From contig CAJQON010000040.1 in NCBI GenBank assembly GCA_905479995.1, positions 32,854-96,853 of the forward strand: DNA of 64,000 nucleotides. Reading direction: 5' to 3'. This DNA comes from an uncultured Flavobacteriales bacterium. Its GTDB lineage: Bacteria; Bacteroidota; Bacteroidia; Flavobacteriales_E; Vicingaceae. Positions 17,939-25,720 of the stretch are shown here, in pieces; within the stretch, counting starts at the first letter, position 1, and the number at the start of each line of letters is the position of its first letter. Both the position numbers and the translations under genes were made by a program. Under the pieces are notes generated by a model. That model saw nothing but the letters and a program-made list of their open reading frames with translations. It ran no database searches and had not been told where the DNA came from.

Positions 17939-18550
17939 TTAGATATTAAACGTTATTTCTCCTAACATCTCTCCAGCACTATTTTCAAAATTAATGATGC
18001 GACATTCTCCGGCATTTTTGGCTTGTACATCATGAGGAATTCTGTCATCTCCTAAAAAATAACTTTGTGTAATTAACTCTTTTTTATCTGAAGTAGTTAT
18101 CTTATAATGAATGTGTCTGGCTCTACTACCATAATAACCTGGATAAATGCTTTTAATAACAAAACGGCCATTATCATCTGTAATTACAAAACCTCTTAAA
18201 TTAATTTCGTTGGGCTTATAATCTGTAACGCTCCCTGCTCCGTTAGGGTGATAAAGGCCAACGTTGTCCGAATGCCAAATGTCTATTTTAACTTGCTTAG
18301 CAGGAGTTTCTTTTCCCTTTCCATTATAAACAGTTCCTTTTAAAATCATTGGTGTTCCTGATAGTTTTTGAGTATTTAGGTTAACTACTTCGGTGGTTCC
18401 TTCTAGATAAAATGGCCCCATGTAGTCTCTGCTGGTTAACTCACAGTCTTCTATATCGGTTAATATTTTTGTACTAGAACAAGAAGTTAAAATTGCTCCT
18501 CCAGCTAAGGCGCCTAAACCTAGTTTTTGTAAAAAATCAATTCGTTTCAT
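17939..18550 (-). CDS. Intradiol ring-cleavage dioxygenase family, exported (paralogue 1)
   Basis: A 203-residue protein related to protocatechuate 3,4-dioxygenase. The N terminus (LGLGALAGGAILTSC) is a lipoprotein signal. The beta-sandwich domain has the Fe(III) ligands expected of the family: a Tyr after IDIWHSDNVGLY, then a Tyr and two His in YPGYYGSRARHIHY. It lies 2 bases after its paralogue (18553-19185), so the pair forms an operon. Cell-envelope members are poorly characterised; oxidation of catechol-type compounds in the periplasm is inferred, not shown. Confidence 0.88.
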   Translation of the reverse strand: MKRIDFLQKLGLGALAGGAILTSCSSTKILTDIEDCELTSRDYMGPFYLEGTTEVVNLNTQKLSGTPMILKGTVYNGKGKETPAKQVKIDIWHSDNVGLYHPNGAGSVTDYKPNEINLRGFVITDDNGRFVIKSIYPGYYGSRARHIHYKITTSDKKELITQSYFLGDDRIPHDVQAKNAGECRIINFENSAGEMLGEITFNI

Positions 18551-18552
18551 GC

Positions 18553-19185
18553 TTACTTATCACTTAAGTATATATCAAATATAACGGACAAGTTGCCTTT
18601 AACATCTTCTAAACTAATGGGTAAAACCCTTAGTTCTGCTTTGCTTTGGCTTGCCCAAGGGTCTTCAGTAATGTGAGGATCACCTTTAAAATAAATTTGA
18701 GATATCAACTCTTTACTGTTTTCCTGATTTACTCTGAAATGAATGTGAGCTGGTCTAAACAATTTTCCATTTAAATATTTACCAGGTAAAATGGTAGTAA
18801 AAGAATATTCTCCTTCATCATTGGTAACCCATTTTGCACGTTGGTCAAATTTATTGGTTTCGTTATCGTATTCGCCTTTAGTGTTGCAATGCCAAATTTC
18901 TACCAAAGCATTTTTTAGTGGAGTTACACAATCAGCTTTAAATACTTTACCTTTTAAGGTAACTACAGTTCCGCTAATTCCGTTTGTTATTAGGTTGGAT
19001 CGAGTAGGAGCATTTGGTCGGTAGAATGGCCCTAAAATATCATTGGTAGTATTGCAATCGCCTACAAATTTAGATCCTGCTGGTGCATTGGTTTTGCTTT
19101 CTGCACTAATTGGTTTAACGCTTCCGCATGCTGATAGGGCGAAAGCAGCAAGTCCAGCGGTCGTCAAAAATTTTTTTCGGTCCAT
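18553..19185 (-). CDS. Intradiol ring-cleavage dioxygenase family, exported (paralogue 2)
   Basis: A 210-residue protein when started at the ATG giving MDRKKFLTTAGLAAFALSAC, a lipoprotein-type signal; the longer frame to 19308 adds 41 residues before the signal and is rejected. The family domain includes ILGPFYRPNAP, VEIWHCNTKGEYDN (Tyr ligand) and LPGKYLNGKLFRPAHIHF (Tyr and two His ligands). It immediately precedes the second copy. The pair has diverged considerably, suggesting separate substrates or a heteromeric enzyme like the alpha/beta protocatechuate dioxygenases. Confidence 0.88.
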   Translation of the reverse strand: MDRKKFLTTAGLAAFALSACGSVKPISAESKTNAPAGSKFVGDCNTTNDILGPFYRPNAPTRSNLITNGISGTVVTLKGKVFKADCVTPLKNALVEIWHCNTKGEYDNETNKFDQRAKWVTNDEGEYSFTTILPGKYLNGKLFRPAHIHFRVNQENSKELISQIYFKGDPHITEDPWASQSKAELRVLPISLEDVKGNLSVIFDIYLSDK

Positions 19186-19246
19186 GTCTTTAGTTTTAAT
19201 AGGTAGTTTGGTGCTGAAGAACCAAACATGATGCCAATAATTTAGC

Positions 19247-20269
19247 TTAGATCTTTCCTTTTTCAGAAAGCATAATGGCAATACTTTTTGTTGGGTTAAA
19301 ATGAGCAAAAATGATAACCATTACCACGGTAATAGGAACACTTAACAACATGCCTGTTATTCCCCAAAGTGCTCCCCAAATGGAAAGTGCAAATATGGCT
19401 ACCAAAGGACTAATATTTAATGAATTTCCCATTAGTTTAGGCTCTAAAATATTTCCTACAATAACCTGAATGGTTCCTACAAATCCTAAAACCATTAAGC
19501 ATGCGTTAAAATCGCCAAATTGAAGTAAACAAAACACAGCAGGAAAAAGTGTACCTATTAATGAACCAATGGTAGGAATGTAGTTCAGTAAGAAAATAAG
19601 AAATGCCCAAAATAATGGAGCATCAATACCTATGAATAACAATGCGATATAACTTGCTGCACCTGTAATAACACTTACTAATGTTTTTAAACCAATGTAT
19701 TGCGAAACAGATTTTTCTATTTTCTCTAATATACCATTGATCTCTTTGTACTTATCATTGTTCGAAAAAACCAGTTTTAATTTGTTGTGAAAATTGGCTT
19801 CTTCTAAGAAAATAAATAAAGCATAAATAATAATGATAAAAGCATTGCTTAATAAATCGGTTAAGGATTTAAATATTTCTTTTAATACAGAACCAAAATC
19901 AAACTCACCAACATGTGCTTTTAAGTATTCGGCCAAGTTAATTTGAAATAGTTCATTTATTTGAGCAATCATTATACTAATGTTAGCTTCATAAGTAGGG
20001 TACGATTTGCTTAAAGCATTGATGTTGGTAGAGAGTAATTTGGAGATTAACCCAAAAACAGAAATGATGATGACGGAAGTAATTAAGTTTTTTATCCAAG
20101 AAGGAAAAGTGTTTTTAATGAACTTAATCCGATTTAAGGTTTGCCTGATTTTTCTTACTAAAAACCAAAGTAATAAAGCAAATACAAAAGGAATTAACAA
20201 AAACTTGCCGTAAATCAGAGTAACAACTATCGCAATTATGCTAATAAAAAAGTAGGCAGTGTTTTTCAT
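19247..20269 (-). CDS. AI-2E family transporter (YdiK/PerM-like permease)
   Basis: A 340-residue polytopic membrane protein with about seven to eight hydrophobic segments. Family features are the paired N-terminal helices, the conserved ALLFIGIDAPLFWAFLIFLLN stretch, the loop NYIPTIGSLIGT, and the segment GNILEPKLMGNSLNISPLVA, diagnostic of AI-2E/PerM proteins. The name reflects E. coli TqsA; many members instead act as sodium/proton antiporters or have unknown substrates, so the cargo is not assigned. Located 61 bases downstream of the dioxygenase start on the same strand. Confidence 0.92.
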   Translation of the reverse strand: MKNTAYFFISIIAIVVTLIYGKFLLIPFVFALLLWFLVRKIRQTLNRIKFIKNTFPSWIKNLITSVIIISVFGLISKLLSTNINALSKSYPTYEANISIMIAQINELFQINLAEYLKAHVGEFDFGSVLKEIFKSLTDLLSNAFIIIIYALFIFLEEANFHNKLKLVFSNNDKYKEINGILEKIEKSVSQYIGLKTLVSVITGAASYIALLFIGIDAPLFWAFLIFLLNYIPTIGSLIGTLFPAVFCLLQFGDFNACLMVLGFVGTIQVIVGNILEPKLMGNSLNISPLVAIFALSIWGALWGITGMLLSVPITVVMVIIFAHFNPTKSIAIMLSEKGKI

Positions 20270-20323
20270 AGTTGTTTTTTAGAACTGTTAAATTAAATAA
20301 AAACAACCAAATTCTGTTTGTTA

Positions 20324-21250
20324 TTAATCGTAATATTTAAACCTAAATATTTTTAAAAAGTCTTCAGGAACCTTCGTTTCAAAAGTCATTTCATCCTGTG
20401 TTTTTGGATGTAAAAAGGTGAGTTTTCGGAGGTGTAAAGCTGTTCTGTTTAGTGGGTTCTGAGTACTTCCGTATTTTTTATCGCCAACTATTGGGTGTTT
20501 CATGTCTTGCAAATGAACCCTCAATTGGTTTTTACGTTCTGTGTGTAACCACGCTTCCAATAAAGTAAAAAAATCGTTTTTCTTTACCACCTCATATTTA
20601 CTAATGCCCTCTTTTCCATCTTTTGGGTTTTTGCTGGAGTGAACAATTAATGCTTTACTTTCTTTTAAGTAAGATTTAATGGTTGCGTTGTCTTCCTCAA
20701 TTGTTCCTTCGGCAACAACTAAATACATGTTTTTAGCAAAAGTTCGTTCCCAGTTTTCTTGCAATTCTAATTGAGCAGTTCTGTTTTTTGCAAATACCAT
20801 TAAACCAGAAGCTTCACGATCTAATCGATGTACCACAAAAAGCTTGGCAACAGGATTTTCTAATTGAATATGGTTGGTAACAATTCTGTAAGCTGTTTGT
20901 CTTTTTTCTTTAGAAGAACCGATGGATAATAAACCACTTCGTTTATTAATTACGATAACATCATCATCTTCAAAAATAATTTTAACACCTTCATAGTTTT
21001 GTTTACGGTGAGCAGTGTCCCAGTTTACAATTACCTGATCGTCCTTTTTAAGCGGATGATTGTGCTTGGTAATAATATCTTTATTAACCTTAAACTGCTT
21101 ATGGGTTAGCATTCCCTTAATTTTGTTTTTGGTTTTATCTTTTACATTTAAAAGTAAAAAAGGCAAGAGTTCCATTTCTTGTTCAACAACAAAAGTGCTG
21201 TGTCTATTTTTTTTATTCTTACTTGTATACTTGCTGTTCTTTTTACTCAT
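20324..21250 (-). CDS. RluA-family RNA pseudouridine synthase
   Basis: A 308-residue enzyme that isomerises uridine to pseudouridine in rRNA or tRNA. A basic N terminus (about 1-20) precedes an S4-like segment (about 25-75), and the catalytic domain has HRLDREASGL with the catalytic Asp144. Further conserved parts are AWLHTERKNQLRVHL and HPIVGDKKYG. The precise target (RluC, RluD or TruC-like) cannot be read from the sequence. The gene is divergent from mutL. Confidence 0.93.
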   Translation of the reverse strand: MSKKNSKYTSKNKKNRHSTFVVEQEMELLPFLLLNVKDKTKNKIKGMLTHKQFKVNKDIITKHNHPLKKDDQVIVNWDTAHRKQNYEGVKIIFEDDDVIVINKRSGLLSIGSSKEKRQTAYRIVTNHIQLENPVAKLFVVHRLDREASGLMVFAKNRTAQLELQENWERTFAKNMYLVVAEGTIEEDNATIKSYLKESKALIVHSSKNPKDGKEGISKYEVVKKNDFFTLLEAWLHTERKNQLRVHLQDMKHPIVGDKKYGSTQNPLNRTALHLRKLTFLHPKTQDEMTFETKVPEDFLKIFRFKYYD

Positions 21251-21351
21251 TGTTGAAAAGCTCTTAATTACTTTATTGAAGCTGCGAAGTTAGTGATTTA
21301 GAATGAAGTGTTAACAATTCTTAATGTTTGATAATTTCCGTTGGTAAATAG

Positions 21352-21382
21352 TTTAAATACCTTATTCTTCTTAGTAACTTTG
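21352..21382 (+). promoter_or_regulatory. Bacteroidota-type promoter for mutL
   Basis: The -7 box TAACTTTG at 21375-21382 is an exact TAnnTTTG match. TTTA, one off the TTTG consensus, lies 19 bases further upstream at 21352-21355. The mutL ATG follows 25 bases after the -7 box. Confidence 0.6.
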
Positions 21383-21407
21383 AGGCTTAGAAATTTCGAA
21401 AAAATAA

Positions 21408-23246
21408 ATGGCAGATATCATTCAATTATTACCAGATGCAGTAGCAAATCAAATTGCTGCAGGTGAAGTAATTCAGCGGCCAGCAAGTGCGGTGAAGGAA
21501 TTATTGGAAAATGCAATTGATGCTGGTGCTGATACCATTTCGTTGGTAATAAAAGATGCCGGAAAAACACTGATTCAGGTAAATGATAATGGTAGTGGAA
21601 TGTCTGAAACTGATGCTCGATTGAGTTTTGAGCGTCATGCAACATCAAAAATTAAACATGCTGCCGATTTGTTTAATTTAAATACTAAAGGATTTAGAGG
21701 TGAGGCTTTGGCATCTATTGCAGCAATTGCTCATGCAGAGTTAAAGACAAGAAAAGAGGGGAATGAGTTAGGAACTCGACTTATTGTTGAAGGAAGTGAA
21801 GTAAAGGAACAAGAAGTTTGTTCTACCAGTATAGGGACATCTTTTTCTATCAAAAATTTGTTTTACAATGTACCTGCCAGAAGAAACTTTTTAAAATCTA
21901 ACCCTGTTGAAGTGAAACACATTATTGATGAGTTTCAACGCGTAGCATTGGTTCATGCCGACATAAACTTTAGCATGCATAACAATGGGAACGAAGTGCT
22001 TAACTTAAAAAAAGGAAGTTTCCGTCAGCGTATTGTTGGCATATTTGGAGATAAGTACAACCAAAAGTTAGTGCCTATTGCAGAAGAAACAGACCTGGTA
22101 GTAATAGAAGGTTTTGCTAGTAAGCCAGAGTTTGCTAAAAAAACTAGAGGTGAGCAATACTTTTTTGTGAACGATAGATTTATAAAAAGCAATTATTTGA
22201 ACCACGCAGTTCAAAATGCGTTTGATCAGTTGTTGAGTAAGGATCAATTTCCGTCTTACTTTTTAAAATTATCAATAGATCCTACAAAAATTGACATCAA
22301 TATTCATCCAACAAAAACAGAAATTAAGTTTGAAGATGAACGTGCCATTTATGCCATTATAAGAACAGCAGTGAAACAAGCATTGGGTAAATTTAACATT
22401 GCTCCAACTTTAGATTTTGAACAAGAAAATAGCTTTAACGTTCCGTTGAAAAGAGAAAACGAACCAGTTAAAGCTCCAACCATAAAAGTAAATCCCAACT
22501 ACAATCCTTTCGAAACAAAGACTGTTGCATCACCTAAAAAACCTAGAACGGAAAATTGGGAATCGCTGTACAATTCTTTCGAAAAGGATACTAAAGACAT
22601 TGTTGAACACCTAGAAGTTGAGGAGCATAAAGAAGAACAGCAAGTAATTGCAACTAACTGGGATGATACAGAAGAGGAAGAGCAAAAAGCTTTACTTCAG
22701 TTGCACAATAAATACATTTTAACTCAGTTAAAATCGGGTTTTTTAATTGTAGACCAACAACGAGCGCATGAACGTATTTTGTTTGAACAATACATTAGTC
22801 ATTTGGCTTTAGGAAAAGGGGTGAGCCAACAATTGTTGTTTCCAGAAACGGTAGATTTTACTCCAGCTGATGCTGAATTATTAAATGAATTGGCAAAGGA
22901 AATTGAAACGCTAGGCTTTAATATGGACAAGGTTGGCAGAAATGGTTTTATTGTAAATGGTGTGCCCGCTGAATTAACTGACCAGAACATAAAAAAAGTA
23001 ATGGAAGGTTTGCTAGAACAATTTAAAATGAACGAAAGTGAGTTGAAATTGAAAAAACACGAAAACCTAGCCATATCCATGGCAAGAAGTGCAGCAATAA
23101 AATCGGGTAAAAAATTGAGTGCTGAGGAAATGAATAAATTAGTAGATGAATTATTTGCTTGTGAAATGCCTTATACTTTACCCAATGGGAAACCAACCAT
23201 TGTGTCTTTAAACGTTGACGACTTAAACCAACAATTTGATTACTAA
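21408..23246 (+). CDS. mutL: DNA mismatch repair protein MutL
   Basis: A 612-residue GHKL ATPase that links MutS mismatch recognition to strand removal. N-terminal ATPase motifs are intact: ELLENAIDAGAD, NDNGSGM, ATSKI and GFRGEALASI. A variable linker spans about 340-425. The C-terminal domain has the metal-endonuclease region reading DQQRAHERILFE (D449 onward) where the usual form is DQHxxxE, then AAIKSGKKL and PNGKPT, corresponding to the ACR and CPHGRP motifs. The His-to-Gln change and loss of the Cys in the last motif raise doubt about nicking activity. A rhomboid gene follows after two bases. Confidence 0.96.
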   Translation: MADIIQLLPDAVANQIAAGEVIQRPASAVKELLENAIDAGADTISLVIKDAGKTLIQVNDNGSGMSETDARLSFERHATSKIKHAADLFNLNTKGFRGEALASIAAIAHAELKTRKEGNELGTRLIVEGSEVKEQEVCSTSIGTSFSIKNLFYNVPARRNFLKSNPVEVKHIIDEFQRVALVHADINFSMHNNGNEVLNLKKGSFRQRIVGIFGDKYNQKLVPIAEETDLVVIEGFASKPEFAKKTRGEQYFFVNDRFIKSNYLNHAVQNAFDQLLSKDQFPSYFLKLSIDPTKIDINIHPTKTEIKFEDERAIYAIIRTAVKQALGKFNIAPTLDFEQENSFNVPLKRENEPVKAPTIKVNPNYNPFETKTVASPKKPRTENWESLYNSFEKDTKDIVEHLEVEEHKEEQQVIATNWDDTEEEEQKALLQLHNKYILTQLKSGFLIVDQQRAHERILFEQYISHLALGKGVSQQLLFPETVDFTPADAELLNELAKEIETLGFNMDKVGRNGFIVNGVPAELTDQNIKKVMEGLLEQFKMNESELKLKKHENLAISMARSAAIKSGKKLSAEEMNKLVDELFACEMPYTLPNGKPTIVSLNVDDLNQQFDY

Positions 23247-23248
23247 TT

Positions 23249-23983
23249 ATGAATTTTAAAAACATACCACCAGTTGTAAAAAACCTGTTAATTATTAATG
23301 GGCTATTTTATTTGGCTACCATCATGCTTAAAAATCAAGGAATTGATTTAAATGAGTTGTTGGGATTGCACTACTGGAAAAGCGAAGGTTTTTATCCGCA
23401 CCAAATAGTAACTTACATGTTTATGCACAGTTCGGTAGATTTTACTCATGTGCTCTTTAACATGTTTGCAGTTTTTATGTTTGGTAGAACCTTAGAACAA
23501 GTATGGGGATCGAAGCGATTTTTAATTTATTACATGATTACTGGAGTTGGTGCAGGAATAATACAATTGCTGGTGACTCACTTTAGGTTAGAGATGTTAT
23601 ATAGTGCTATTCCAGCTGAGGCTTTGGAATTAATTATAAAAGAAGGATATGATGTTATTGCCAATGGACAAAACTATAGTGATGCTACTATGGGATCAAT
23701 TAATGGCATGTTAAATGGCGCAACAGTTGGGGCTTCAGGTGCTGTTTTTGGAATTTTATTGGCTTTTGGAGTCTTGTTTCCCAATACCGAGTTAATGTTA
23801 ATGTTTCCTCCAATACCAATTAAAGCCAAGTGGTTTGTTTTGGGATATGGAGCAATAGAATTATACATGGGTTTTGCCAATAATCCTAATGATAATGTAG
23901 CACATTTTGCTCACTTAGGAGGAATGCTTTTTGGGTTTATTTTATTACAAAAATGGAAAAAAGACAGAGGTAATTTTTATTAG
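23249..23983 (+). CDS. Rhomboid-family intramembrane serine protease (copy 1)
   Basis: A 244-residue polytopic protein with six hydrophobic helices. The catalytic serine is S163 in GASGAVFG and the catalytic His is in FAHLGGMLFG near the C terminus; the conserved HVLFNMFAVFMFG and the WGSKRFLIYY loop are present. It cleaves transmembrane substrates in the inner membrane; substrates are unknown. It begins two bases after mutL. A second rhomboid gene starts at 24794; the two would be neighbours if the repeat/GIY-YIG block between them were absent. Confidence 0.93.
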   Translation: MNFKNIPPVVKNLLIINGLFYLATIMLKNQGIDLNELLGLHYWKSEGFYPHQIVTYMFMHSSVDFTHVLFNMFAVFMFGRTLEQVWGSKRFLIYYMITGVGAGIIQLLVTHFRLEMLYSAIPAEALELIIKEGYDVIANGQNYSDATMGSINGMLNGATVGASGAVFGILLAFGVLFPNTELMLMFPPIPIKAKWFVLGYGAIELYMGFANNPNDNVAHFAHLGGMLFGFILLQKWKKDRGNFY

Positions 23984-23990
23984 GTAATTT

Positions 23991-24120
23991 GTTGTCAGTT
24001 CGAGTGATTCGACTTTAGGAGAATTGTATGGAGAACTAACCTTAACTGAAGCATTAAACAAAACCTGTTGAGTTCTCGATACATTTTGAATGAAGGATTC
24101 AAAATACTCGAACAGACAGG
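23991..24120. repeat. Head-to-head pair of palindromic repeats (copies a and b)
   Basis: Copy a (23991-24036) reads GTTGTCAGTTCGAGTG and ends GGAGAAC. Copy b (24064-24120) is in the opposite orientation, reading CCTGTTGAGTTCTCGATAC and ending CTCGAACAGACAGG. They are 27 bases apart. Each unit has an internal stem; in b it is TTTTGAAT with ATTCAAAA. Confidence 0.85.
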
Positions 24121-24180
24121 TTGAAGAAATGTAAAGTGAATAATTTGACTTTAATGAGATAATGTAGATAGAATTGACTT

Positions 24181-24227
24181 GTTGTCAGTTCGAGTGATCC
24201 CGATTTTCTCGGGATTGTATCGAGAAC
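24181..24227 (+). repeat. Palindromic repeat copy c, left flank of the GIY-YIG gene
   Basis: It starts GTTGTCAGTTCGAGTG, has an internal stem CCCGA/TCGGG, and ends TGTATCGAGAAC. It finishes 10 bases before the GIY-YIG ATG, so it occupies the promoter and ribosome-binding region of that gene. Confidence 0.88.
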
Positions 24228-24237
24228 AAAACAAGAA

Positions 24238-24537
24238 ATGAATAAACACCACATATATTATGTTTATATTTTACAATGTAATGATTCTACATATTATACA
24301 GGAGTTACCAATAATGTAGAAAGAAGATTACTAGAGCATCAAACAGGAGTGGATAAAACTTCTTATACGTTTAAAAGAAGGCCTGTTGAATTGGTTTTTT
24401 ACGCTGAGTACTCTAATGTTGAAGTAGCCATTGAAAAAGAAAAACAGTTAAAGAAGTGGGGTAAGAAAAAGAAAGAGGCATTAATTAATGGGGAGTATGA
24501 TTTGTTGCCCAATTTGGCTAAAAAGAAATTTAAGTAG
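24238..24537 (+). CDS. GIY-YIG nuclease, single-domain, bracketed by inverted repeats
   Basis: A 99-residue protein made only of a GIY-YIG domain. The signature is YYVYIL (7-12) and YYTGVTNN (19-26), with the catalytic Arg in VERRLLEH (R29/R30) and the metal-binding Glu in EKEKQLKKW (probably E68). The C terminus is short and basic (LAKKKFK). Such stand-alone proteins are usually labelled UPF0213/URI-like with no known role. Copy c of a palindromic repeat ends 10 bases before its ATG, and copy d starts 5 bases after its stop in the opposite orientation, so the ORF sits inside a ~420-base unit with inverted ends. It separates two rhomboid genes. A role in spreading the repeats is inference. 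Confidence 0.92.
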   Translation: MNKHHIYYVYILQCNDSTYYTGVTNNVERRLLEHQTGVDKTSYTFKRRPVELVFYAEYSNVEVAIEKEKQLKKWGKKKKEALINGEYDLLPNLAKKKFK

Positions 24538-24542
24538 TGAAT

Positions 24543-24597
24543 TTGTTGAGTTCTCGATACATTTTGAATGAAAAATTCAAAACACTCGAACAGACAA
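24543..24597 (-). repeat. Palindromic repeat copy d, right flank of the GIY-YIG gene
   Basis: It reads TTGTTGAGTTCTCGATAC, with the internal stem TTTTGAAT/ATTCAAAA, ending CACTCGAACAGACAA. This is the reverse orientation of copy c, giving inverted ends to the nuclease unit. Confidence 0.88.
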
Positions 24598-24598
24598 A

Positions 24599-24774
24599 TT
24601 TTAAAAAGGAGTATAGAATAAATAAAAGCGTATATTTTGTTGTCAGTTTGGATGTTCTAAAAAATTCAAAATACTCGAACGGGCAATTTTAAAAAGAAGT
24701 ATAGAATAAATAAAAGCGTATATTTTGTTGTCAGTTCGAGTATTCCGAAGAATTCGGAATGTATCGAGAACAAA
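24599..24774. repeat. 88-base tandem duplication holding repeat copies e and f
   Basis: About 50 bases, starting TTTTAAAAAGGAGTATAG and running through GTTGTCAGTT, recur with one difference at an 88-base offset (24599 and 24687). The first ends in copy e (24639-24686), a hybrid with the left end of a forward unit joined to the right end of a reverse unit. The second ends in copy f (24727-24771), a full unit with stem TTCCGAA/TTCGGAA, which finishes 22 bases before the second rhomboid gene. Confidence 0.85.
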
Positions 24775-24793
24775 ACAAAACATTAATAAAAAT

Positions 24794-25720
24794 ATGAGTA
24801 GCAATCCTTTCATAGCAGATATTAAAAACCAATACAAAAATGGTTCAGCATTAATTAAGCTAATTATAGTGAATGTGGCCGTGTTTCTTGTTATTAATAT
24901 ACTTCACATCTTATTTCTGTTTTTAGATGTAAAAGAGATGTTTGTATTTTTCCCTGATGGTCAACGCTTATTTAAACCAGCCTTGTGGCTTTCAGCTACT
25001 TCCGATTTTGGGGAGATAATATACAAGCCATGGTCAATATTGACCTACATGTTTTTACATGAAGATCTTTTTCACATATTTTTTAATATGTTAATGTTGT
25101 ATTTTTCTACAAAACTATTTGTCCAATATTTAAATGAAAAGAAATTAGTAGCACTTTACTTTCTTGGAGGACTAGCTGGATTAATCTTTTACATGATTGT
25201 GTTTAACCTGTTTCCCTATTTTAATGCTTCGGTTGGCAGCCCAATCATGGGCGCATCAGCTGCCGTTACATGTATTCTTGTTGCTGTGGCTACATATGTT
25301 CCAAATGTGTTGGTTAGACTTATTTTGATTGGGGAAGTGAAACTTAAATATATTGTTATTTGCTTAATCCTTATGGATATAATTGGTTTAAGGCAAGGAG
25401 TAAATGAAGGTGGTTATTTGGCTCATCTTGGTGGTGCATTGTTTGGGTTCTTGTACATTCAACAACTTAAAAAAGGAAGAGATTTTTCGGTAAGCTTTAT
25501 TCGTTTTTTAGCCATGCTAAAATCAATGTTTAAACCTAAAAAGAAGATGAAAGTGGTCTATAAAAAAACCGCAAAAACCAAATCAGACTATGTTTATAAT
25601 GAACAAAAAAAGGCCAATCAACAACAGGTAGATGCCATCTTAGATAAAATTTCTAAATCAGGTTACGATAGTTTGTCAGGTGATGAAAAGGCTATATTGT
25701 TTGATGCCAGCAAAAAGTAA
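24794..25720 (+). CDS. Rhomboid-family intramembrane protease (copy 2)
   Basis: A 308-residue polytopic protein starting at the ATG giving MSSNPFIADIKNQYKNG. An in-frame opening from 24725 is rejected because those 23 codons are the palindromic repeat itself. Six or seven hydrophobic helices precede a basic cytosolic tail (about 215-308). The catalytic Ser is S155 in GASAAV and the His lies in YLAHLGGALFGFLY; GASA is an accepted variant of GxSG. The tail ends in a helical segment also seen in other Flavobacteriales rhomboids (ILDKISKSGYDSLSGDEK). It is convergent with uvrB, with which it abuts at the stop. Confidence 0.92.
   Translation: MSSNPFIADIKNQYKNGSALIKLIIVNVAVFLVINILHILFLFLDVKEMFVFFPDGQRLFKPALWLSATSDFGEIIYKPWSILTYMFLHEDLFHIFFNMLMLYFSTKLFVQYLNEKKLVALYFLGGLAGLIFYMIVFNLFPYFNASVGSPIMGASAAVTCILVAVATYVPNVLVRLILIGEVKLKYIVICLILMDIIGLRQGVNEGGYLAHLGGALFGFLYIQQLKKGRDFSVSFIRFLAMLKSMFKPKKKMKVVYKKTAKTKSDYVYNEQKKANQQQVDAILDKISKSGYDSLSGDEKAILFDASKK

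Noticed and set aside
23991..24775. CRISPR array
   Set aside because: The repeats are inverted pairs with irregular spacing and internal stems that differ between copies, with no uniform spacers and no cas genes.
24643..24837. Minus-strand 64-codon ORF with hydrophobic stretch
   Set aside because: It is antisense to repeat copies e and f and to the start of the second rhomboid gene; no independent support.
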